This document shows positions 1 through 6,485 of a DNA stretch of 11,108 nucleotides, one piece after another. The stretch covers positions 1 through 11,108 of the forward strand of contig SKHQ01000085.1 of the NCBI GenBank assembly GCA_007116915.1, given 5' to 3'. Each line of letters opens with the position of its first letter. Positions within the stretch are counted from its first letter, which is position 1. The position numbers and the translations under genes are program-made. The stretch is from Candidatus Methanomethylophilaceae archaeon (lineage in GTDB: Archaea; Thermoplasmatota; Thermoplasmata; Methanomassiliicoccales; Methanomethylophilaceae). A model generated the notes under the pieces. That model ran no database searches. It worked only from the letters and a program-made list of their open reading frames with translations, and had not been told where the DNA came from.

Positions 1-1922
1 CATTGACCACTCGGGACGATCTCTCCATCGGAATCGCGAAAGCGATAGCCCATATGGGGAGTGACCGTCTCTCGGAGATTGAACTGGTATCGGTGTCATC
101 CACACTGGCCACCAACTCGATCGTCGAGGGCAAAGGTTGCCGCGTTGCTCTTATAGTGGTCGGTAGGGACTATGACCGGTCCATACCAGTTGACATCATA
201 TCCCGGATATCGGGAGGCCATAACCTCTCCGGGAACGAGGCGCAGCCTCTGGACGTGGACGCAGCCACCCGATTCATAAAGGAGAACTCGGACAAGGTGG
301 ATGCCTTTGCGATATCCTCATACCTCAGTGTCAGGAATCCAGAGCATGAGGACCGCATAAAATCCATAGTCAAAGAGGTCTGCTCCAAACCTGTGGTTTG
401 TGGTCATGAGCTGTCCTCCAGCCTGGGTTTCAACGAGAGGACCCTCACATCCGTGATGAACGCCAGACTCATACCCATAATCGCAGATCTGATGGAATCC
501 GTCAAGAAGGTCCTAGAGAGTCTCGGTATCGAATCGCCCATGATGATCGTCAAGGGTGACGGGTCGATGATGGGGGAGAACGTGGCCATACAGAGGCCGG
601 TGGAAACCATATTGTCCGGCCCAGCATCCAGTCTGACCGGTGCCAAGATGTTGACCGGCGAGGATGACGGGATCGTCGTAGATATGGGCGGGACCACCAC
701 CGACATCGGCATACTACGCGGAGGGCATCCCCGACTGGACCCCGAGGGCGCATTGATAGGAGGTCGCAGGACCCGTGTGCTCGCCGCAGACATATCCACA
801 TCTGGCATAGGGGGAGACAGTAGGTTCGTGGCCAACGGACGTAAGCTGATGCTGACTCCGTTGAGAGTGATCCCATTGTGCATCGGTGCCTCACAGCACC
901 CGGACATCATAGAGCGTCTCGAGATTGCAGCACAGAGGGCATCGCGATTCACCCCCGAGAGTTTCGATATCGACAACGTGATACAGGACGTTGAGTTCTT
1001 CGTTCTGTTGAAAGATAACAACGACCCCGGCCTGTCCGATAATGACAGGGCGTTCCTCAAACTCCTCCATGAGGGCCCGCACTCCCTCATGGAGGCCAAC
1101 GAGAAACTGGGCATCCATCAGTTCTCCTTCAACGTAAAGCGCATGGAGGAGATGGGACTCATTACCCGAATGGGTCTGACTCCAACCGATCTTCTTCACG
1201 CCGAAGGATCCTATGTGGAGTACTCCGCTGAGGCTTCCCGTATCGCTGTAGACCAGCAAGCAAGACGCCTTGGAGTGGACAGTGACGAATTCATCCGTAT
1301 AGCCAAGAACATGGTGGTCGAGAAGCTCAGCAAGGAACTTCTTTTGAAACTGATGCAGGAGGAGACCGGTGCAGAGGCCGATGGCATTGTGGCCAACGAC
1401 CTTTTGAACAAGGCGATAACCGGAGCCGTCGGAAAGGATTTCGGATGCCGGATATCCTTGAACAAGCCTCTCATCGGTATCGGAGCCCCTATTGGAGCAT
1501 ATTTCCCCACCATCGCCGAGAGGTTCGACACCCGTCTGATACTTCCGGAGCATGCCGAGGTCGGCAATGCCGTCGGCGCCATCACCGGAAGCGTGGTGGA
1601 GAAGATGGACATACTCATCAAGCCCAAGACGGGGATGGGTACCGCTATGGACCCCCCTTGCACTCTGTTCTCCACGCTGGAGAAGAGGGAGTTCGACTCC
1701 ATCAGCGAGGCGGCCGCGTATGCTATCGAGACCGGCAGGTCCCACGTCGATCAGATGGCCCGTGTGGCCGGTGCGGATTCAGTGGAGATCAAGGTTGAGA
1801 ACCATGACCGGAAGTTCGGATTCGGCCAGGAGTATGACGGAGAGGTCCTGCTTGAGAAGCAGATACGTATAACCGCCGTGGGTAAACCTCGGCAGTTCTA
1901 CGCAGGAGGAAAATGCCGATGA
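1..1922 (+). CDS. Hydantoinase/oxoprolinase-family ATPase (5' partial)
   Basis: This belongs to the HyuA/OplahA-like hydantoinase/oxoprolinase family, whose characterised members open five-membered lactam rings at the expense of ATP; the substrate here is unknown. The frame is open to the left edge. A TTG at 3-5 could be read as a start, but the protein then begins in mid-domain (TTRDD, normally preceded by about 30-40 residues carrying the first GIDxGGT-type phosphate loop), so the gene is truncated by the window edge. Counting from the TTG, the visible motifs are STLATNSIVEGKG at about 33-45, IVKGDGSMM at 182-190, ETILSGPASS at 201-210, the phosphate-binding DMGGTTTDIGI at 227-237, and GIGAPIGAYFP near 492-502. 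A helix-rich segment at about 346-396 resembles a winged helix and interrupts the ATPase fold. The gene overlaps the DUF1638 gene by ATGA. Family assignment is firm. A role linked to corrinoid or methylamine metabolism is inferred only from where such gene pairs tend to occur. Confidence 0.85.
   Translation, partial: LTTRDDLSIGIAKAIAHMGSDRLSEIELVSVSSTLATNSIVEGKGCRVALIVVGRDYDRSIPVDIISRISGGHNLSGNEAQPLDVDAATRFIKENSDKVDAFAISSYLSVRNPEHEDRIKSIVKEVCSKPVVCGHELSSSLGFNERTLTSVMNARLIPIIADLMESVKKVLESLGIESPMMIVKGDGSMMGENVAIQRPVETILSGPASSLTGAKMLTGEDDGIVVDMGGTTTDIGILRGGHPRLDPEGALIGGRRTRVLAADISTSGIGGDSRFVANGRKLMLTPLRVIPLCIGASQHPDIIERLEIAAQRASRFTPESFDIDNVIQDVEFFVLLKDNNDPGLSDNDRAFLKLLHEGPHSLMEANEKLGIHQFSFNVKRMEEMGLITRMGLTPTDLLHAEGSYVEYSAEASRIAVDQQARRLGVDSDEFIRIAKNMVVEKLSKELLLKLMQEETGAEADGIVANDLLNKAITGAVGKDFGCRISLNKPLIGIGAPIGAYFPTIAERFDTRLILPEHAEVGNAVGAITGSVVEKMDILIKPKTGMGTAMDPPCTLFSTLEKREFDSISEAAAYAIETGRSHVDQMARVAGADSVEIKVENHDRKFGFGQEYDGEVLLEKQIRITAVGKPRQFYAGGKCR
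1904..1910 (+). promoter_or_regulatory. Shine-Dalgarno site of the DUF1638 gene
   Basis: AGGAGGA lies inside the last codons of the hydantoinase-like gene. It is 8 bases before the ATG at 1919 but only 2 bases before the ATG at 1913, so it favours 1919 as the start. That start also forms an ATGA overlap with the upstream stop, as expected for translational coupling. Confidence 0.7.
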
Positions 1923-2542
1923 GGGTTGCGGTCATAGCCTGCGACATATTCAAAGAGGAGGTCGAGGCCCTTGTGGAAGGCGATGAGGACGTGGTCCACC
2001 TCGAATTCCTGGAGTTCGGCCTACACATAGAACCAGAAAGGATGCGCCAGGTTGTGGTGGAGAGAGCCAACGCCATCAAGGACGATGTGGACGCGATCAT
2101 GCTGGGATACTGTTACTGTCAGAGCCTGATGGGAGTGGTTGATGACATCGACGTGCCCGCTGAGATGGTCCACACCGATGACTGCATCGGAGTCTTTCTG
2201 ACGCCGGAGGGTTATGCCGACGAGAGACGCAAATGTGCCGGGACCTGGTACAACTCCCCCGGATGGACCAACTTGGGGATCGAGGGCTCCATAAAGGAAC
2301 TGAGGCTGGACACGGTCGCCGACCAGATAGACCCGATGGAGCTGCTGCACATGATGTTCGACAGCTACTCCCGCTGCCTGTTCATAGACACTGGAGTGGG
2401 TGACGTGGATGGCCTTCGCAAACGCTCAATGGAGTTCGCAGAGATAATGGGGCTCGACCATGAGGAGACGATCGGCAGCTACAAGATGCTCGCTGACGCG
2501 TTGGAGAGGACCAAGGAACTTGCTCGCAGCAAGAACGTCTAA
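1919..2542 (+). CDS. DUF1638 family protein
   Basis: This is a 207-residue soluble protein of the DUF1638 family, whose function is not established. Recognition rests on the family's landmarks: an N-terminal VIACDIF strand, LEFGLHIEPERMRQ at about 31-44, a GYCYCQSLMG loop at 63-72, the HTDDCIG segment at 85-91 and GTWYNSPGW at 108-116. Six cysteines (8, 65, 67, 89, 106, 153) and His85 lie in or near these conserved blocks, so a metal or cofactor site is plausible, although not shown. I chose ATG 1919 over the in-frame ATG 1913 because of the Shine-Dalgarno spacing and the ATGA overlap with the upstream gene. The two genes almost certainly form one operon, so this protein probably works with the hydantoinase-like ATPase. 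Its TAA stop overlaps the stop of the convergent sensor gene. Confidence 0.8.
   Translation: MRVAVIACDIFKEEVEALVEGDEDVVHLEFLEFGLHIEPERMRQVVVERANAIKDDVDAIMLGYCYCQSLMGVVDDIDVPAEMVHTDDCIGVFLTPEGYADERRKCAGTWYNSPGWTNLGIEGSIKELRLDTVADQIDPMELLHMMFDSYSRCLFIDTGVGDVDGLRKRSMEFAEIMGLDHEETIGSYKMLADALERTKELARSKNV
2519..2533. repeat. Short perfect inverted repeat at the convergent gene junction
   Basis: CTTGCT, a three-base loop CGC, then AGCAAG form a perfect 6-bp stem, 6 bases before the overlapping stop codons. It lies within the last codons of the DUF1638 gene and just beyond the stop of the - strand sensor gene. No T-run follows on the + strand; on the - strand it is followed by a weakly T/C-rich stretch. 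It may stabilise or help define the 3' end of either mRNA, but a stem this short can arise by chance. Confidence 0.3.
2539..2542. other. Overlapping stop codons of convergent genes
   Basis: The four bases CTAA carry the + strand TAA stop of the DUF1638 gene (2540-2542) and the - strand TAG stop of the sensor gene (2541-2539). There is no intergenic space and no T-rich terminator on either side, so each transcript must run into sequence antisense to the other gene. Confidence 0.9.
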
Positions 2543-4461
2543 GCCTTGAGACGATAATGGGTATTGGGGACGCTAATCTCATAGCGCGTGCCGTCGCCAT
2601 GTCTGCCATTCTCGATGATGTTGAAATTTGTGACGTCCAGCACCTCCTTCACTAGATACATCCCGTTGGCTCCCAACGGGGATGAGACATCGAATATGTC
2701 GCCTTTGTGATTGTCAGGTATCCCTTTCCCGTCGTCCTCATACACCAACTGCATTCGACCGTCCACGATGTTGAATCCGATCTTGATGATTGTGACTGTG
2801 TCATCGGCTAGCGTTGACTCCATGAGATTTTCCAATGCCTTGGACAGCTGAGGATCGGCAAGTACCTCCAAGTTACCGGTGTTTATCTCTATCATTTCCT
2901 CATCGAAACCCAATGTCAATATCAATTGTGACATGATATCGCCGATGTTCTGCCACTCGGGGCTCATTATGCCTACGTTGCGGAAGTCCTTGGCGAAGCG
3001 CATACGCTCCTGTATCCTGTCTGAGGAGTCTATTATACGATCCAGATTTTCCCGCAGAGGCTCGTCCTCCGTCATGGCCTTAATGAAGTTGACATACCCT
3101 TTGATTATCTGGATCTGATTGGAGACCTCCAAGAAAGTCATCCTTTCAACGACGTTCAACTGGAATGACGCCCTTTCAAGTTTCTCCAATGAGCTCTCGA
3201 TTGTGCTCATGTCCTCCAATGTGATTATCGCCCCTTTGATCTCCTCCTTACCATTCATACGGGGCTGGATCGATACCTGTAGGGTGATGTTGAGATTCTG
3301 AGAACGGAAACGGAGCTTGATGTGTGTAGCGGAACGGTTACGGATGGCATCCATTACCGCGGAGTAAAGCTGAATTGTGAAATCGTTCTTGTACTCTATC
3401 AATCCCCGACCTACATGACTCTCATCATATAGATTGTCGAGAATTTTCCTAGCCTTGAGATTGCATTCCACTATGATTCCTTGGTTGTCAACGACCATTA
3501 TTCCCACCGGCGCGAACTGAAGCATCTCCTCATAGCGCCTCTCGGTCTCATAGCGCGCCTCTCCGGATAACCGACCCATGTATATCGAGGTCATGCCGTC
3601 CATAAGCAGGTTCATCTGATTCAGGTCTGTATTGTCATATGGTTCCAGCTTGTTGGCCACACCGGCAGTGCCGATGACCTTGCCGTCATGCATCAGCGGT
3701 ATCATCATCAATCGCTTCAGGCCGACGTGTCCTTTGGGTATGCCCTTGGTTAAAGGATTGGGCGTCGAGTAATCGTTGACCATGATGGCCCTTTTCTGTC
3801 GGATCGGTTCGCCCCATATCCCCACCTTGTCCATGGGATACTCGATTGGCTTCTCCTCTATCCGACATTCCTTCATACCCGCCTGGGACCAGGAGTACAT
3901 GGTTAGCAGGTCCCTCTTCTCATCGTAGAGGGCGAAATAGCCCATGGCGCTGCGGGTGAGCTTGACGCTCTCCTCAAGAACGAAATGAGCGACCTCAGAG
4001 AATCCGTATCGGTGCATCTTAGCCAAACGCACAAGGGCCTTCAGACGTCTCTCGTTCAAACCGCGCTCGTCCTCTATCCTCCTCTTCTCCACAGCCAGAA
4101 CAATTTTGTCAGCTAGGTCCGTGAACAGCTCCCGTGGAGGGCGGTCCTTTATCATGTAAAAGTCGATGCCCATGTTCAGCGCCTCCACAGCCACCTCCTC
4201 CGAACCGTTGCCTACCATGGTTATGAACGGATAGTTTTTGTTACGGCGGAGGAGGGTGCGGAATAGGGAAAGTCCGTCCACTCCGGTAGGAGGGCTGTGG
4301 TCGGAGATGATGATGTCGGGATTGAATTTCTCGATAAGCGTCATCGCATCTTCGGGATCCTCGCAGGGTACAACCCTGATGTCCCTGTTTATTCTGGTAA
4401 GGAATGTGACGGCCATCTCCATGAAGGCCTTGTCCTTCTCGACAAGAAGCGCCCTGTACAT
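2539..4461 (-). CDS. Receiver-GAF-PAS histidine kinase-like protein, probable pseudokinase
   Basis: This 640-residue protein has no signal peptide or membrane segment, so it is probably a cytosolic sensor. Domains in order: receiver (about 1-120; Asp54 in IISDHSPP, Lys105, acidic pocket reduced to Glu8-Lys9, Val83 where Thr/Ser is usual); GAF (about 137-300; WSQAGMKEC, GIWGEPIRQ, IPKGHV); PAS (about 306-420); HisKA-like helices (about 432-495); HATPase (about 530-632). The H-box region reads MTFLEVSNQI, where the neighbouring paralogue reads ITHHDIMNQL, so the phosphoacceptor His is replaced by Leu444. The N-box Asn is Ser549. The D-box DDGKG at 576-580 remains. Autophosphorylation by the standard route is therefore unlikely, although nucleotide binding may persist. 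It lies 41 bases behind its paralogue, and a TATA-like box 24 bases before the ATG, with no Shine-Dalgarno site, suggests a separate leaderless transcript. It is most likely a regulatory or receiver partner; its signal and output are unknown. Confidence 0.85.
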   Translation of the reverse strand: MYRALLVEKDKAFMEMAVTFLTRINRDIRVVPCEDPEDAMTLIEKFNPDIIISDHSPPTGVDGLSLFRTLLRRNKNYPFITMVGNGSEEVAVEALNMGIDFYMIKDRPPRELFTDLADKIVLAVEKRRIEDERGLNERRLKALVRLAKMHRYGFSEVAHFVLEESVKLTRSAMGYFALYDEKRDLLTMYSWSQAGMKECRIEEKPIEYPMDKVGIWGEPIRQKRAIMVNDYSTPNPLTKGIPKGHVGLKRLMMIPLMHDGKVIGTAGVANKLEPYDNTDLNQMNLLMDGMTSIYMGRLSGEARYETERRYEEMLQFAPVGIMVVDNQGIIVECNLKARKILDNLYDESHVGRGLIEYKNDFTIQLYSAVMDAIRNRSATHIKLRFRSQNLNITLQVSIQPRMNGKEEIKGAIITLEDMSTIESSLEKLERASFQLNVVERMTFLEVSNQIQIIKGYVNFIKAMTEDEPLRENLDRIIDSSDRIQERMRFAKDFRNVGIMSPEWQNIGDIMSQLILTLGFDEEMIEINTGNLEVLADPQLSKALENLMESTLADDTVTIIKIGFNIVDGRMQLVYEDDGKGIPDNHKGDIFDVSSPLGANGMYLVKEVLDVTNFNIIENGRHGDGTRYEISVPNTHYRLKA

Positions 4462-4485
4462 CTAAGAAAGATATCGTTTAGTCAG

Positions 4486-4491
4486 TATAAA
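4486..4491 (-). promoter_or_regulatory. Candidate TATA box of the downstream sensor gene
   Basis: Read on the - strand, TTTATA is centred about 27 bases before the ATG at 4461, which is the archaeal TATA-to-start distance and would place transcription initiation at or next to the start codon. There is no Shine-Dalgarno site in the 41-base gap, which fits leaderless translation. The upstream BRE-like sequence is poor, so confidence is moderate. The rest of the gap shows nothing else. Confidence 0.45.
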
Positions 4492-4502
4492 GTCGTAGTG
4501 AC

Positions 4503-6431
4503 CTATACAGACTCTGGCCTTATTCGGTGGTTTCCAGAGGGCACCTTGATTTCGAAGCGTACGCCCCTCCCCTCCTCTCCTACCTCGATGATGCTCATAT
4601 CCGTCATTGACAGTATCTCCTTGATCAGGAACATCCCCAATCCGGTGTTCTTGCCGAAGCCTTTGTTGAATATGTTCTCTTTCTGACTTACAGGGACTCC
4701 TTTGCCGTCATCGGTATAGATTATCAGGAGTGAATCGTCTTCCTGATGGTCTCTACCGATGTCGACCCTTGTGACACCGCCTCCGTGACGGATGCTGTTC
4801 TCGAAGAGGTTGAAGAACACTTTGTTCAAGGATATGTCTGCAAATATCTGAATGGCGTCTAAATCGGTTTTCAGTATGACACCGTGGGTGTCGGAAATTG
4901 CCTTCTTGACCTCCGAGGACAAATCCAACCAGAGAGGCTTCTGAACTCCTAGCGTCTGGTATGTCCGGGAGAACCTCATCTGATCAGTGATGGTATCGAC
5001 ACTATGACCCATCCGAGAAAGCATCTTGCTGAGTGTCTCGGCAACGCCCATGTCCGTCATTATCTCTATGTATCCTCCTAGGGCCTGGAGTTGATTCATG
5101 ATGTCATGATGTGTTATCTGTTCGACTGTTCGCAACTGATGAGTCGTCCTTTCCATTGACTTCATTGACTCGTACTCGTTGGTTATGTCATCCATTACGA
5201 GCATGGCACCGTTGAAGTTGTATCGATTGTCCCAAATCGGTGAGGCCGTGGAACGCCAATACGTGTTTCCATGTTGTCCATCGCAGCGATTCAATAGATT
5301 AGTGACCTTGGCACGTCGTTCGCGGCATTCAACGAAGAGTTTTCGCATCTCAGCAATGATACCATCTGTGGAATCCAGTACCATATTGCGCTTCAGAGTC
5401 CCCCCGTCCACGTTCATGAAAAGATCATTGGAATCTACAAGCACGCCATCGACATCCAGTACAGCCACGGCAACAGGGATGTTGCGCAGGATGCCTTCGT
5501 ACCTCTTCTCCGCCTCATGTAAGATCAAATCCTTGTTGGCCAGATCATACATATCGCTCAGATTGTTCATCATTAGGCTTAGATGCCTGACATCTCGCTC
5601 GTTGTACTCTTCGTCCTTATTGGCAACGCCACATGTTGCCACTACCTTGTCTCCGTTCGATATCGGTATGGCCATGAATCGCGTCATCTTTACGTGGCCT
5701 TTTGGCACTCCTTTCTGCAGTTTGACATCATTGGCATAATCGTTTATCACGATCGGCCTTCCCTGTCGGACAGGTTCACCCCATAACCCCGTCTCTTCCA
5801 GCTTATAGAACAAGGGTTTATCCTGGGTCTTACATTCTTTCATACCCTCCTGGGACCAGGCGAACATGTTCATTATGCCCTCGTCTTGATCTACCGTTGC
5901 AATGTATCCTATCTTGCTTCCGGTCATCTCTACCATTCTTTCCAGTACAAAATGCGTAAGTTCGTGGAAGGGCGCCTTACGCTTCTCAGCAACATCGACC
6001 AACGTCTGAAGTCGGTACTCGGTCATCTCCGCCTCTAACTTCAGACGCCTGAATGCGACCAGGGAGTCCACTTTTTTGACAAGGATGGGAAACAGCTCAC
6101 TATTGGGACGGGACCGATCAGCGTAATATGCCACACCGCAATCCAAGGCTTCTGTGGCTAGTTTGCAGTCCATGCCATTGGAAAGTACTATTATTTGAGC
6201 GTCTGAAACCGAATCGTATAACGTATCGAGAAGGATGGGAAGGTCAGAACCAGCGGGGGGAAAGTCGTAAATCAGGACGTCGGCATTGTTGTCCAAGAAG
6301 GCGTTGATAGCCTCGTCTATACTTTCCACAGCGAGCACCCATCGCCCGTCGTCTGGACCCCTTATAGCGTCAGCAGCCTTTTCACAGAATAAGGCATCGG
6401 ACCCTAATAGAACGATCTTCCCCTTTCCCAT
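4503..6431 (-). CDS. Receiver-GAF-PAS sensor histidine kinase
   Basis: This 642-residue cytosolic sensor kinase is a paralogue of the gene that follows it. Domains in order: degenerate receiver (about 1-122), GAF (about 138-300), PAS (about 308-418), HisKA-like dimerisation helices (about 430-492) and HATPase (about 520-632). The kinase core looks complete: ITHHDIMNQL with His442 as probable phosphoacceptor, N-box FENSIRHG (Asn545), D-box TDDGKG (573-578) and G-box TGLGM (596-600). The THHDIMNQL form of the H-box is typical of archaeal PAS/GAF kinases. In the receiver Asp56 remains, but the acidic pair is Gly10-Ser11 and the conserved Lys is Arg106, so it probably does not accept phosphate normally. 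The GAF domain shares WSQEGMKEC and GLWGEPVRQ with its partner. No separate response regulator lies nearby. A TATA-like box 25 bases before the ATG, without a Shine-Dalgarno site, suggests a leaderless mRNA. The ligand is unknown. Confidence 0.9.
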   Translation of the reverse strand: MGKGKIVLLGSDALFCEKAADAIRGPDDGRWVLAVESIDEAINAFLDNNADVLIYDFPPAGSDLPILLDTLYDSVSDAQIIVLSNGMDCKLATEALDCGVAYYADRSRPNSELFPILVKKVDSLVAFRRLKLEAEMTEYRLQTLVDVAEKRKAPFHELTHFVLERMVEMTGSKIGYIATVDQDEGIMNMFAWSQEGMKECKTQDKPLFYKLEETGLWGEPVRQGRPIVINDYANDVKLQKGVPKGHVKMTRFMAIPISNGDKVVATCGVANKDEEYNERDVRHLSLMMNNLSDMYDLANKDLILHEAEKRYEGILRNIPVAVAVLDVDGVLVDSNDLFMNVDGGTLKRNMVLDSTDGIIAEMRKLFVECRERRAKVTNLLNRCDGQHGNTYWRSTASPIWDNRYNFNGAMLVMDDITNEYESMKSMERTTHQLRTVEQITHHDIMNQLQALGGYIEIMTDMGVAETLSKMLSRMGHSVDTITDQMRFSRTYQTLGVQKPLWLDLSSEVKKAISDTHGVILKTDLDAIQIFADISLNKVFFNLFENSIRHGGGVTRVDIGRDHQEDDSLLIIYTDDGKGVPVSQKENIFNKGFGKNTGLGMFLIKEILSMTDMSIIEVGEEGRGVRFEIKVPSGNHRIRPESV

Positions 6432-6456
6432 TTAATGGATGAGCCGCTTATACGAT

Positions 6457-6462
6457 GATAAA
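6457..6462 (-). promoter_or_regulatory. Candidate TATA box of the upstream sensor kinase gene
   Basis: On the - strand TTTATC, preceded by a purine-rich AGAAAAAC stretch that resembles a BRE, is centred about 28 bases before the ATG at 6431. That spacing predicts initiation at the start codon, and no Shine-Dalgarno site is present. The 54-base gap 6432-6485 shows no T-run on the - strand, so there is no evident terminator for cbf5, and read-through from cbf5 is also possible. Confidence 0.5.
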
Positions 6463-6485
6463 TGTTTTTCTGTTAGTTTATCATG

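Noticed and set aside
3..5. TTG at the left edge as the real start of the hydantoinase-like gene
   Set aside because: The product would lack the family's N-terminal GGT phosphate loop, and the frame is open to the edge; the codon is most likely an internal Leu.
404..1114. 236-codon - strand open frame within the same gene
   Set aside because: It is Ser/Pro/Met-rich with no domain pattern and lies entirely opposite conserved ATPase motifs.
891..1745. 284-codon open frame on the - strand, antisense to the hydantoinase-like gene
   Set aside because: The + strand frame carries clear family motifs throughout this stretch, and the antisense translation shows no recognisable domain; it is a shadow of high-GC codon use.
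4462..4502. tRNA, small RNA or CRISPR content in the intergenic gaps
   Set aside because: The largest gaps are only 41 and 54 bases; they hold TATA-like boxes but no cloverleaf, repeat array or riboswitch-like structure.
5179..5739. 186-codon + strand open frame antisense to the upstream sensor kinase
   Set aside because: It is opposite the GAF-PAS region and its translation is low-complexity and Ser/Arg-rich, with no ribosome-binding site.
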